Part shown: positions 17,331 through 25,500 of the stretch, in pieces
Layout of the letters: every line of letters begins with the position of its first letter
How positions within the stretch are numbered: the stretch's first letter is position 1
Assembly (NCBI RefSeq): GCF_023630205.1
Contig: NZ_JALPRR010000001.1
Span: 434,001 to 498,000 of the forward strand
Direction of reading: 5' to 3'
DNA length: 64,000 nt
Source of the DNA: Pontibacter ruber
Lineage (GTDB): Bacteria > Bacteroidota > Bacteroidia > Cytophagales > Hymenobacteraceae
Notes under the pieces: generated by a model
The model's database searches: none
What the model was told of the DNA's origin: nothing
Seen by the model: only the letters and a program-made list of their open reading frames with translations
Program-made: the position numbers and the translations under genes

Positions 17331-17846
17331 ATGCAAGAGCAACTACAACAGGCTTTCAGTAAGATAACCGGCCTGCCCCTGACCAAAACCACCCGCAACG
17401 AACTAATTCAATATTTCCATTTCGGGAGCACCACCTATACTACCAGCCAGGGGCTGATTCTGGATGTTGGCGCTTACACGCTGGCACTGAACTGCCCGTG
17501 GCAGCTGCAAACAAAGAGCGGGGATGTGATCAGGCACAACGAAGTGTTCATGCGCAAACGGGAGGCAGGCATGCCCTCGCTGAAATTTGACTGGAAAATA
17601 CCCGGAGCCAACCTGCGTGACCAGCGCCTGCATGAACTGATACAGGACAGCCAGGCACTTGCTGTAGAGCGGATAGAGCCACAGGAAAACAATGGCTTTA
17701 TCCTGTATTTTGTAAACGAGGCGCAGCTTGTGGTAAGCCCTGACCCGAGTAAGCCAGCCGAAGTATACTGGCAATTCTTCAGCAACACCGGCGATCAACT
17801 CAGCATTCAGGCAGGTGAAACAGGCATAACAGCACAAAATATTTAA
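17331..17846 (+). CDS. Conserved-looking cytoplasmic protein of unknown function
   Basis: 171 residues, no signal peptide or membrane segment. The sequence is a mixed alpha/beta pattern (FHFGSTTYTTSQGLILDVG, LNCPWQLQTKSGDVIRHNE). I do not recognise a family. A promoter box precedes it and the next gene begins 16 bases after its stop, so the two are probably cotranscribed. Coding quality is good (ATG start, balanced composition, no competing frame), hence the moderate confidence. Confidence 0.75.
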   Translation: MQEQLQQAFSKITGLPLTKTTRNELIQYFHFGSTTYTTSQGLILDVGAYTLALNCPWQLQTKSGDVIRHNEVFMRKREAGMPSLKFDWKIPGANLRDQRLHELIQDSQALAVERIEPQENNGFILYFVNEAQLVVSPDPSKPAEVYWQFFSNTGDQLSIQAGETGITAQNI

Positions 17847-17862
17847 CAGGGCTACTCCATTG

Positions 17863-18321
17863 ATGAGAAACTTACTTGGAACAAGCACCTGTATACTTGC
17901 GCTTATACTTTGCAGCGTAGTAGGTGCGCAGGCACAATCTGCGAAAAAGGCGCCCTCCAAAAAGGCACAGCAGAAAACCGAGCAGCCTGTGCAGCAAAAA
18001 CAGGACGAAGAGATGCCAAAGATGAAAACCTATTACATGGCTTTTCTGAAACGTGGTCCGTATCAGCCTACCGACACAGCCGAGGTAAACAGCATTCAGC
18101 GTGCGCATATGGCGCATATCCGTAAAATGGCTGCCGATGGCAAACTGGTGATGGCAGGTCCTTTCCTGGACAACGGCGACCTGCGCGGCATTTTTATATT
18201 TGATGTAGCTACCCTAGAAGAAGCCAAAGCACTTACTGAAGCAGACCCGGCCGTAAAAGCCGGCAAGTTGATCATGGAGCTGCATCCCTGGTTGAGCCAG
18301 CGCGGTTCCAAGCTGCCGTAG
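17863..18321 (+). CDS. Exported YciI-like (YCII-related domain) protein
   Basis: 152 residues from the ATG at 17863. A signal peptide (about 1-25, ending VGAQAQ) is followed by a basic Lys/Ala/Gln linker (26-50) and a YCII-like ferredoxin-fold domain (about 55-145: YYMAFLKRGPYQ, AHMAHIRKMAADGKLVMAGPF, the latter with the typical His). YciI domains are usually cytoplasmic and of uncertain enzymatic role, so secretion is noteworthy. It lies between the orphan gene and a methyltransferase, 44 bases before the latter. Confidence 0.8.
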   Translation: MRNLLGTSTCILALILCSVVGAQAQSAKKAPSKKAQQKTEQPVQQKQDEEMPKMKTYYMAFLKRGPYQPTDTAEVNSIQRAHMAHIRKMAADGKLVMAGPFLDNGDLRGIFIFDVATLEEAKALTEADPAVKAGKLIMELHPWLSQRGSKLP

Positions 18322-18365
18322 AACCTTTGAGGCGGGTGTTGAGTAAGCTTTCCTAAAAACTGCCC

Positions 18366-19154
18366 TTGAACATCCGCCTCCAGCTTTTTGAATTAGAAGA
18401 CCAGCCGTGGTTTCCGCACGTGATCCGGCAGGGCATGCTGGACTTTTTGCGCTTCATGATCAGCAAGCTGGGGGCATACGAAGAGGGATTACCCCTGCTA
18501 CAGGAACTGCTGGAAAGAACTCAGCAACGACACGTTACAGACCTTTGCTCCGGAGCCAGCGGCGGTATAGAGGGCATACAAAAAGCGCTGAGCAAACGCA
18601 TGGGCTTTCCTGTTCATGTTACGCTATCAGACCTTTATCCGAATATCAAATCGTATGAGTACCTGCGGGCGCAATCCGGAGGAAGGATAGATTTTATACC
18701 TGAACCGGTTGATGCAACGGCAGTACCTGCAACGGTAAAAGGAGTGCGTACCATCTTTTCTTCTTTCCATCATTTTCCGCCAAAAGCAGCGCAGGCTATA
18801 CTTCAGGATGCCGCCGATAAGCGAGCTGCTATTGGAATCTTTGAAGGTGCCAGCAAAACATGGCCGGAGTTACTCCTGCTGTGGCTTGTGTTCCCGTTCG
18901 TTATACTTCTGGTAACGCCTTTTATCAGGCCTTTCAAGCTCAGCCGCCTGTTTTTCACGTACCTTGTTCCACTCATCCCGCTAGGCATTATCTGGGATGG
19001 CACCGTTTCCTTGCTGCGCATCTATACACCCGACATGCTGCGCAAAATGGCTGCCAACGTACACGCACCCAATTATACCTGGCGAGCCGGCAAAGCAGGA
19101 ACAAAACCAGGAAAATACGTAATCTACCTCATCGGGTACCCGGAAGGAAGTTAG
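18366..19154 (+). CDS. Class I SAM methyltransferase-like protein with C-terminal membrane segments
   Basis: 262 residues with a TTG start: an in-frame TAA at 18354-18356 leaves only CTG 18360 or TTG 18366, and LQLFELEDQPWFP is the expected conserved N-terminus of this group. VTDLCSGASGGIEGI is a motif I-like SAM site and TLSDLYPNIKSYEYL the motif II acidic loop. After residue 165 come two hydrophobic stretches (LLLLWLVFPFVILLVTPFI and FFTYLVPLIPLGII), suggesting membrane attachment and a lipid-like substrate. The next gene is a UbiA prenyltransferase that also starts with TTG. Confidence 0.75.
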   Translation: MNIRLQLFELEDQPWFPHVIRQGMLDFLRFMISKLGAYEEGLPLLQELLERTQQRHVTDLCSGASGGIEGIQKALSKRMGFPVHVTLSDLYPNIKSYEYLRAQSGGRIDFIPEPVDATAVPATVKGVRTIFSSFHHFPPKAAQAILQDAADKRAAIGIFEGASKTWPELLLLWLVFPFVILLVTPFIRPFKLSRLFFTYLVPLIPLGIIWDGTVSLLRIYTPDMLRKMAANVHAPNYTWRAGKAGTKPGKYVIYLIGYPEGS

Positions 19155-19287
19155 AAAGTTAGAAAAGTAGAAAGTTAGAAAGTTTAATATCCTTTAGGAG
19201 TTAGAAGTTGTAAGTGATACATATTCATGAGGTGTAAAAACCAACATTCAACAATTTAGCCAATTAACAATTTAACAATTAACTTAA
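19152..19287. repeat. Mixed tracts: family C left, family E right
   Basis: TTAGAAAG-type iteration right after the methyltransferase stop (about 19152-19185), and CAATTTAGCCAATTAACAAT-type iteration before the UbiA start (about 19245-19283). The two halves are not complements of each other. Confidence 0.6.
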
Positions 19288-20175
19288 TTGAAGCTACTCG
19301 ACACGCCACTTTCTGTACGGTATAGCAGTGCGCTTACACTGATGCGTATTCCGTTTTCGGTGTACCTCATGCCGATCTTCTGGTTTGCGCTGAGCAGCAC
19401 TGCAGGTTATGAGGTATGGCGGGCGGTAGCTGTTTTTTTGGTGCTGCATGTGCTGGTGTACCCGGCCAGCAATGGCTATAATTCTTACTGCGACCGAGAT
19501 GAGGGAAGTATAGGCGGCTTAAAACGGCCACCCAAAGTAACGCGTGAGTTGCTGCACCTTGTTCTGTTGTTCGATGCACTGGCTGTTGCAACGGCATTGC
19601 TTCTTTCGCCGCTGTTTGGTGCTTTGGTTGCAGTGTATCTGCTGGTTTCCAAAGCATATAGCAATGAGTACATCCGCCTGAAAAAGTACCCGATACTCAG
19701 TACGCTTGTGGTTACTTTATTTCAGGGAGCTTTTACCTATGTAATGGTACAGGTGGGGATCGGGCTTTCGCTGGAGGAAACGCTTTGGCAGCCTAATGTA
19801 TGGTTTGCGTTAGTCAGCACGCTTTTTTTATGTGGATCTTACCCGCTTACGCAGATCTATCAGCATGGCGAAGACAGCCGAAGAGGCGATAAAACATTGA
19901 GCCTGCTGCTGGGCATTACAGGCACTTTTGTATTTGCCGGCCTTGGTCTTGCCGCTGGCACCTTGCTCCTGCTCTGGCTATACTTTACCACCGGCCAGAT
20001 TCAAAACATCTGGATATTTCTTATTTGCACCGCTCCTGTTTTATACTTCTTTACCGGATGGGTCTGGCGAGCGCGCAAGGACAGACAAGAGGTAAACTAT
20101 GAGAATACCATGCAGATGAACAAGATCTCATCGCTCTGCATCAGTCTTGCCTTTATGCTGATGATCGTGCTCTAG
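19288..20175 (+). CDS. UbiA-family prenyltransferase
   Basis: 295 residues with eight to nine hydrophobic segments. The first Asp-rich motif is NSYCDRDEGSIGG (about 64-76) and the second QHGEDSRRGDKT (about 192-203), both required for Mg-diphosphate binding. The family transfers isoprenoid chains to aromatic or other acceptors in the membrane. The start is TTG at 19288 because the preceding codon (19285-19287) is TAA. The neighbouring membrane methyltransferase suggests a shared lipid-soluble product; the acceptor is unknown. Confidence 0.88.
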   Translation: MKLLDTPLSVRYSSALTLMRIPFSVYLMPIFWFALSSTAGYEVWRAVAVFLVLHVLVYPASNGYNSYCDRDEGSIGGLKRPPKVTRELLHLVLLFDALAVATALLLSPLFGALVAVYLLVSKAYSNEYIRLKKYPILSTLVVTLFQGAFTYVMVQVGIGLSLEETLWQPNVWFALVSTLFLCGSYPLTQIYQHGEDSRRGDKTLSLLLGITGTFVFAGLGLAAGTLLLLWLYFTTGQIQNIWIFLICTAPVLYFFTGWVWRARKDRQEVNYENTMQMNKISSLCISLAFMLMIVL

Positions 20176-20270
20176 TTATACTTAGTGAGGATACTTTTCT
20201 TTCTATTTATTGTACTTTGCCAACCTGTTGCACCAATTGCGTATATAGTTCAAACCACAGCACCACTGGT

Positions 20271-20744
20271 ATGAAGCTACTGCACGCCATCTTAGCTGGC
20301 CTGGCCGGCACCGCCGCCATGACTGCGTTTCTTTACCTGCTTTCCTTTGCGACGCACCGTGTTATGAAAGTCGTGATGATTTTGGGCACCATGCTTACCG
20401 GTCGCACGGGACCTGACGGCAGCATATCAGAGGCTGGCAGCACCAAGGTAGTCGGCAATGCAGCGCATTACCTGATGGGCATTGTTTTCGCAATTGGTTA
20501 TCTTGCCCTTTGGGATTCGGAGGTAGGCTTGCCCACCGCAGGCTGGGGCCTGCTGTTCGGACTCGGGCACGGCTTGCTGGCCATGGTTTTGTGGTATCTC
20601 TTTCTTATGGTGTATCCCAAGCCACCCCGTATTCCTCTGCGGACTTACCTGATCACCCTGATCTTTGCGCACATTGTTTACGGGTTTGTGGTAGCTTATA
20701 CTTTCTACCTTCTCGAGCAGCCGGATTATACTTTCTGGCAGTAA
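20271..20744 (+). CDS. Four-segment membrane protein of unknown function
   Basis: 157 residues from the ATG at 20271; a TTG at 20217 in the same frame only extends into the spacer. Four hydrophobic segments can be seen: about 4-25, 60-80, 85-107 and 122-145. The second region includes GNAAHYLMGIVFAIGYLALW and the third GLLFGLGHGLLAMVLWYLF. A His-containing helix pair recalls small DUF-type membrane proteins, but I cannot name one. It ends with two TATACTT words inside the coding sequence. It may be cotranscribed with ubiA (95-base gap). Confidence 0.7.
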   Translation: MKLLHAILAGLAGTAAMTAFLYLLSFATHRVMKVVMILGTMLTGRTGPDGSISEAGSTKVVGNAAHYLMGIVFAIGYLALWDSEVGLPTAGWGLLFGLGHGLLAMVLWYLFLMVYPKPPRIPLRTYLITLIFAHIVYGFVVAYTFYLLEQPDYTFWQ

Positions 20745-20747
20745 GGC

Positions 20748-20790
20748 GATAGGAGTTCTGAGTCTCGAGTGTTGAGTCGCGAGTTTGTTT
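20748..20790 (+). repeat. Single left tract, family F (GAGTTCTGAGTC type)
   Basis: Degenerate GAGTTCTGAGTCTCGAGTG iteration with a period near 8-9; close relative at 39831-39872. Confidence 0.6.
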
Positions 20791-20884
20791 GAAATCACCC
20801 AGACCTCATTTGCTGTTCCAGATTTCTTAATCCGGAATCTTTGCTGCTGCGTATCTCCTGATCCGCGGGTGACCTCACTTTACC

Positions 20885-21037
20885 CTTCTCCTAAGAACAG
20901 GAGTTGGAGTTTTTTTCTGCAAAAGTATATACCCACCCCTGCCCCTCCCTAGCGGGAAATATCTGCCTTTGCAAGTATAAGTTTCATACCTGCCGTTGTC
21001 CAACCACCCCTAACCCCTCCTTGTCTAAGGAGGGGAG
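20885..21037. repeat. Composite dispersed repeat, copy 1
   Basis: CTCCTAAGAACAGGAG-like block (20885-20912), then ACCCACCCCTGCCCCTCCC (about 20929) and a CCCCTCCTT-gtct-AAGGAGGGG hairpin (21014-21035). The same blocks occur in the same order at 39914-40181, also after a family F tract. Confidence 0.6.
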
Positions 21038-21089
21038 TCTGATCTTACTTATGCTGTAAGTATGAGTTTCATAGCTGCAGGTATAACGC

Positions 21090-21109
21090 GGACAGGTCGC
21101 GACCTGTCC
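21090..21109. repeat. 20-bp perfect palindrome
   Basis: GGACAGGTCGCGACCTGTCC is fully self-complementary. It is followed by a block without coding potential (to about 21290) containing further G+C-rich inverted pieces. Confidence 0.7.
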
Positions 21110-21441
21110 CTACAAATGGGTCCCGTTGCATAGCAGCTAACGAAGCAGTGTCGTTACCAGTCCTTGGGTTGAGCGCCTTCTGGGTTTCCGGTGCCCAAAG
21201 GGCATTGCGACCGAAGGGTAGCAAAGGAAAGCCAGACAGCGCGATGCCCGAGGACAAGGCCCCGCGGCCTTGAGCGCATCAATAGAAACTATGGAATTAT
21301 AGGAAATTTGACTAAGGAATTAAAGTAAGCTACGAAGCGAAGGCTTGCCGGCACAAAGTATAAGTTTCTACAACAGATTTCTCGCTGTGCTCGAAATGAC
21401 AGCAAGTAAAAGTGCCCGATAGAAAGACTATAAAATAAAAC

Positions 21442-21481
21442 AAAAACCGCCTGCTTATCCAAAGAAAAGCAGGCGGTTTTT
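21442..21481. terminator. Terminator of rho (minus strand)
   Basis: AAAAACCGCCTGCTT (21442-21456) pairs perfectly with 21467-21481 around a 10-base loop; TTATACTT overlaps its right edge. Confidence 0.85.
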
Positions 21482-21501
21482 ATACTTTATCGATCTATAC
21501 C

Positions 21502-23316
21502 TTAACCGTTCATCGAGATCAGGAACTCCTCGTTGCTCTTGGTTCCTGTCATTCTTTCTTTCAGGAACTCCATTGCTTCTACAGAGGTCATATCCGACAT
21601 AAACTTGCGCAGGATCCACACACGGTTCAGTTCGTCTCTGTCCATCAGCAGGTCTTCGCGACGCGTACCGGATGCAGGCACATCGATAGCAGGGTAGATA
21701 CGACGGTTCGAAAGCTTACGATCCAGCTGAAGCTCCATGTTACCGGTACCTTTAAATTCTTCGAAGATCACCTCGTCCATTTTAGAGCCTGTTTCGATCA
21801 GGGCAGTAGCGATGATGGTCAGGGAACCACCGTTCTCTACGTTACGGGCGGCACCGAAGAAGCGCTTCGGCTTGTGCAGCGCGTTCGCATCCACACCACC
21901 TGATAAGATCTTACCAGACGAAGGAACCACAGTGTTGTAGGCACGGGCCAGACGCGTGATAGAGTCCAGCAGGATTACCACATCGTGGCCACACTCCACC
22001 ATACGCTTTGCTTTGTCCAGCACAATGCTCGATACTTTCACGTGGCGCTCGGCAGTCTCGTCGAAGGTAGAAGCGATAACTTCTGCTTTAACGCTGCGGG
22101 CCATATCGGTTACCTCTTCCGGACGTTCGTCGATCAGCAGGATCATCAGGTATACTTCCGGGTGGTTTTCAGAGATGGCGTTGGCGATCTCTTTCAGCAA
22201 CACGGTTTTACCTGTTTTCGGCTGCGCCACGATCATACCACGCTGGCCTTTACCGATAGGGGCAAACAGGTCCAGGATGCGGGTTGACAGCATGCTTGGG
22301 CGAGTGGTCAGTTTCAGGCGCTCCTCCGGGAAGAGCGGTGTCAGGTGCTGGAACGGGATACGGTCGCGAATTTCTTCGGTGGTACGTCCGTTTACCGTTT
22401 CCACTTTCAGCAGGGCAAAATACTTCTCTCCTTCTTTCGGCGGGCGGATCTGGCCTTTTACCGTATCACCGGTTTTCAGACCAAACAGCTTTATCTGCGA
22501 CGGCGATACGTAAATATCATCCGGAGAAGCCAGGTAGTTATAGTGCGTAGAGCGAAGGAAGCCATAGCCATCCTGCATCAGTTCCAACACGCCTTCGTTT
22601 AGGATTATTCCGTCGAACTCCTTGAAGTTGCTGTTGCTTACCTGCTGCTGTTGTTGCTGGCCGCCACGACGCTGGTTGTCGTTATTTCGGTTATCGTTGT
22701 TGCGGTTGTTATTAAACTCGCGCTGCTCGCGTACTTCCGTACGCTCCGGACGCGATTGCTGCTGCTGCTGCTGCTCACGGTTCTCGAAACGGTTTTCGGT
22801 ACGTTCTGGGCGCTGTTCAGCCGGACGCTGCTCACGTGCCTCGGTACGTTCCGGACGCTCTGCAAACCGCTGCTCTCTGTTTTCTGTACGCTCAAAACGC
22901 TGTTCGTTGTCGCGGCGTGGCTGCTGCACGCGCTCTCTTTGCTGCTGTGGACCGTGGTCTTTGGCTGGGGCTGGTGCCTGTACAAAAGTCTGAGTACGGA
23001 CTTCGGTACGCTCACGCTCACGCGGTGCCCTTCTTTCCTGAGCTACAGGTGGTGCTACAGGCTCTTCTTGTATGGCAGGGGTCTCAGCTATTGGGTTTGT
23101 ACTTTCCAAAGTGTCCACTTCGGTTTCGGCTTCAGGGCGGGCAGCAGACTTTATTTTTTTCGGGAGTTTTTCGGGAGGGGTGATGGCTTGCTGATCAAGG
23201 ATCTTATAGACAATTTCTTGTTTGCTAAGTTTTTTGAAATTCTTAACACCCAGATCTTCAGCAATTTCCTTGAGTTCTGAAAGAAGCCTATCTTTCAATT
23301 CTTCAATATTATACAT
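21502..23316 (-). CDS. rho: Transcription termination factor Rho with disordered insertion
   Basis: 604 residues, against about 420 in E. coli. A Rho_N SAP-like domain (1-45, [23 protein letters not shown]) comes first. About 180 residues of low complexity follow, very rich in Arg, Glu, Gln, Asn and Pro (RPERTEXREQR repeats, about 50-228). Then come the RNA-binding cold-shock domain ([20 protein letters not shown]) and the RecA-like ATPase, with Walker [12 protein letters not shown] and Walker [16 protein letters not shown]. The enzyme translocates on untranslated RNA and ends transcription. Such insertions are known in Bacteroidota Rho, and in Bacteroides thetaiotaomicron the disordered region drives phase separation (recalled literature). 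Confidence 0.96.
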   Translation of the reverse strand: MYNIEELKDRLLSELKEIAEDLGVKNFKKLSKQEIVYKILDQQAITPPEKLPKKIKSAARPEAETEVDTLESTNPIAETPAIQEEPVAPPVAQERRAPRERERTEVRTQTFVQAPAPAKDHGPQQQRERVQQPRRDNEQRFERTENREQRFAERPERTEAREQRPAEQRPERTENRFENREQQQQQQSRPERTEVREQREFNNNRNNDNRNNDNQRRGGQQQQQQVSNSNFKEFDGIILNEGVLELMQDGYGFLRSTHYNYLASPDDIYVSPSQIKLFGLKTGDTVKGQIRPPKEGEKYFALLKVETVNGRTTEEIRDRIPFQHLTPLFPEERLKLTTRPSMLSTRILDLFAPIGKGQRGMIVAQPKTGKTVLLKEIANAISENHPEVYLMILLIDERPEEVTDMARSVKAEVIASTFDETAERHVKVSSIVLDKAKRMVECGHDVVILLDSITRLARAYNTVVPSSGKILSGGVDANALHKPKRFFGAARNVENGGSLTIIATALIETGSKMDEVIFEEFKGTGNMELQLDRKLSNRRIYPAIDVPASGTRREDLLMDRDELNRVWILRKFMSDMTSVEAMEFLKERMTGTKSNEEFLISMNG

Positions 23317-23569
23317 AAATAATTGTGTGGTAGTTAACTATACTTGCCAGGTGCGCAGTGTGCGGACGCAGCGAGAGATTTTTTTAATTAGGAAAACAGA
23401 AACAGGTTGTGCTAGGGTTAGTGAGGCTCAGGAAAGGGCCTGCTATAAATTGTACTGCAATGTTATTGCAATGCCATTTAATTAACAAATATTACGCAGG
23501 TTTTTGTTGAAAATGTTTCAGATTTTTGTTAAAAGATTTCGTAAATGCCGCTAACTAGGCAAAAAAGTA

Positions 23570-23577
23570 TATTTTTG
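23570..23577 (+). promoter_or_regulatory. Candidate -7 box for serS
   Basis: TATTTTTG, 22 bases before the serS ATG, overlapping an AAGTATA word; -33 not evident. Confidence 0.45.
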
Positions 23578-23599
23578 TACCTCTATATAACTCCAAACT

Positions 23600-24874
23600 A
23601 TGCTACAGCTAACCGTTTTAAGAGAGCAGACTGACCTGGTAGTGGCAGGTTTAAACAAGAAAAACTACAAAAATGCAGCAGCCGAAGTGGCTGCCCTGCT
23701 GGAGCTTGATCAACAGCGCCGCCAGGTACAAAGCGAGCACGACGAGCTTCAGGCCAGAGCCAACAGCATCTCAAAAGAAATAGGCATCCTGATGAAAAAC
23801 GGGGAGCGCGACAAAGCCGAAGCCTTTAAATCAGAAACAACTGACCTGAAGCAGAAAGCCAAAACCCTGGCAGAGCAGTTATCTTCACTGGAGGTAGAAT
23901 TGCAGAATGCTTTATACAAATTGCCTAACCTACCGCACGAGAGTGTTCCTGAAGGAAGAACAGCAGAAGACAACGAAGTAGTTCTGCAACACGGTGAAAT
24001 TCCAAAATTGCACGAAAATGCGCTGCCACACTGGGAGCTCATCAAGCAGTACGACATCATCGACTTCGACCTGGGCAACAAAATAACAGGTGCCGGTTTC
24101 CCGGTGTATAAAAAGCAGGGAGCCCGTTTGCAGCGCGCACTCATCAACTTCTTCCTGGATGAGGCCATGAATGCCGGCTACATGGAAGTACAGCCGCCTA
24201 TACTTATAAACGAAGCATCGGGCTACGGAACTGGCCAGCTGCCTGATAAGGAAGGACAGATGTATCATGCTACTGCCGACAACCTGTACCTGATCCCAAC
24301 AGCCGAAGTACCGATCACAAATATTTACCGCGACGAAATTGTACCGGTTGACAAACTTCCGATCAAAAACGCGGGTTACACACCCTGCTTCAGAAGAGAG
24401 GCGGGCTCGTGGGGTGCCGATGTTCGCGGATTGAACCGTTTGCACCAGTTTGATAAGGTAGAAATTGTACAGATTTCGCTTCCGGAGAAATCGTATGAGA
24501 TTTTGGAAGAAATGAGCAGCTACATACAAGGATTGTTACAGAAACTGGAGCTGCCTTACCGTGTATTGCGCCTTTGCGGCGGCGACATGAGCTTTACCTC
24601 TGCCCTGACGTACGACATGGAAGTATACTCTACAGCACAAGGCCGTTGGCTGGAAGTAAGCTCTTGCAGCAATTTCGAAACCTACCAGGCCAACCGCCTG
24701 AAGCTGCGCTACAAAACAGAATCCGGTAAAACACAGCTGCTCCATACGTTGAATGGCAGCGCTCTTGCTTTGCCGCGTATTGTAGCCGCTATACTTGAGA
24801 ATAACCAGACACCGGATGGTATCCTGATGCCGAAAGTGCTGCACCCATACTTAGGATTTGATAAGATCTCTTAA
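23600..24874 (+). CDS. serS: Seryl-tRNA synthetase
   Basis: 424 residues, normal length. The N-terminal antiparallel coiled-coil arm (about 1-110) binds the long variable arm of tRNA-Ser. The class II catalytic core has motif 2 (TPCFRREAGSWGADVRGL) and motif 3 (NGSALALPRIVAAILE). It charges tRNA-Ser and tRNA-Sec with serine in the cytoplasm. It stands alone, with a -7 box just upstream and a terminator flanked by family B tracts downstream. Confidence 0.98.
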   Translation: MLQLTVLREQTDLVVAGLNKKNYKNAAAEVAALLELDQQRRQVQSEHDELQARANSISKEIGILMKNGERDKAEAFKSETTDLKQKAKTLAEQLSSLEVELQNALYKLPNLPHESVPEGRTAEDNEVVLQHGEIPKLHENALPHWELIKQYDIIDFDLGNKITGAGFPVYKKQGARLQRALINFFLDEAMNAGYMEVQPPILINEASGYGTGQLPDKEGQMYHATADNLYLIPTAEVPITNIYRDEIVPVDKLPIKNAGYTPCFRREAGSWGADVRGLNRLHQFDKVEIVQISLPEKSYEILEEMSSYIQGLLQKLELPYRVLRLCGGDMSFTSALTYDMEVYSTAQGRWLEVSSCSNFETYQANRLKLRYKTESGKTQLLHTLNGSALALPRIVAAILENNQTPDGILMPKVLHPYLGFDKIS

Positions 24875-25087
24875 TGATTTGGAGATTTGAAAATGAGGAG
24901 ATGAAAAGACTTGAAAATTTGAAGATGTGAAAATGATTTCTCCTGATTAAATAAAAGAGCCGCTGGTAAATCAGCGGCTCTTTTATTTTACTTGTTTAGT
25001 TTAATTAACAGACAATACGCTAGCTTATCAGTCAGTTAAAAAACAGGCACACTCCCTCATCTTCACATTTCCAAATCTCCAAATTAT
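24875..25087. repeat. Family B tract pair bracketing a terminator
   Basis: The left tract (24877-24940) iterates GATTTGGAGATTTGAAAATG-like 8-base units. The right tract (about 25055-25087) is the complement (CATTTCCAAATCTCCAAA). The serS terminator sits between them. Confidence 0.7.
24952..24985. terminator. Terminator after serS
   Basis: TAAAAGAGCCGCTG pairs with CAGCGGCTCTTTTA around GTAAAT; suits both directions. Confidence 0.9.
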
Positions 25088-25498
25088 CTACCCAAACTGC
25101 TCCAGGTACTGCTGGTAGTAATTTTTCAGCTTATACTTCTTGAGTACAGTTACTCTTATTTCTTCTATTTTATCTCCGCTTAAGGGTTGCTGTTCCAGTA
25201 GTGTTATAAGTGGCTTTTGGTCTTCAGTAACGCCTTCCTGTAAAGTGATCTGTTCATACTTCTCCAGGAATTCAGGCGTAAGCGACAGTTTATTTTTCTG
25301 GATTGTTACAAAGCCAACAGAAACAAGCTTCTCCAGTCCCTCTTCGAGTTCTTCCAGTGTGAACACGGTGCCGTCTATGGCGTCTGCCATCAGCAGCATA
25401 TCCTGCAGACTTGCACCGCTTTCACCACCGGTTGCCAGCAGCAGTGAATCGAGCAAAACGGCATCTGCCTCCTGCCATGTTAGGTTATACTTTGGCAT
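25088..25498 (-). CDS. Small acidic protein of unknown function
   Basis: 136 residues, no signal peptide. Mostly helical and acidic, with an alternation of helices and a short beta pair (VGFVTIQKNKLSLTPEFLEKY) that would suit a winged-helix fold. I do not recognise a family. It is the last gene of a three-gene unit, polX-like, GT9 and this gene, with gaps of 3 and 2 bases. Its start codon follows the GT9 stop within AGTATAAATATG. Tight coupling supports that it is real. Confidence 0.75.
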   Translation of the reverse strand: MPKYNLTWQEADAVLLDSLLLATGGESGASLQDMLLMADAIDGTVFTLEELEEGLEKLVSVGFVTIQKNKLSLTPEFLEKYEQITLQEGVTEDQKPLITLLEQQPLSGDKIEEIRVTVLKKYKLKNYYQQYLEQFG

Positions 25499-25500
25499 AT

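Larger units (their letters stand above)
20745..21501. other. 757-base gene-free repeat island
   Basis: Contains a family F tract (20748-20790), a composite repeat shared with 39890-40270, a 22-base CCCCTCCTT hairpin (21014-21035), a 20-bp perfect palindrome (21090-21109), a TGTCATTTCGAGC-type repeat (about 21374-21403) and the rho terminator. I see no gene in it. Confidence 0.65.

Noticed and set aside
20217..20270. Upstream TTG start for the four-segment membrane protein
   Set aside because: The added residues (LPTCCTNCVYSSNHSTTG) are not hydrophobic or conserved-looking, and the TTG overlaps a promoter-like TACTTTG; ATG at 20271 starts a normal membrane segment.
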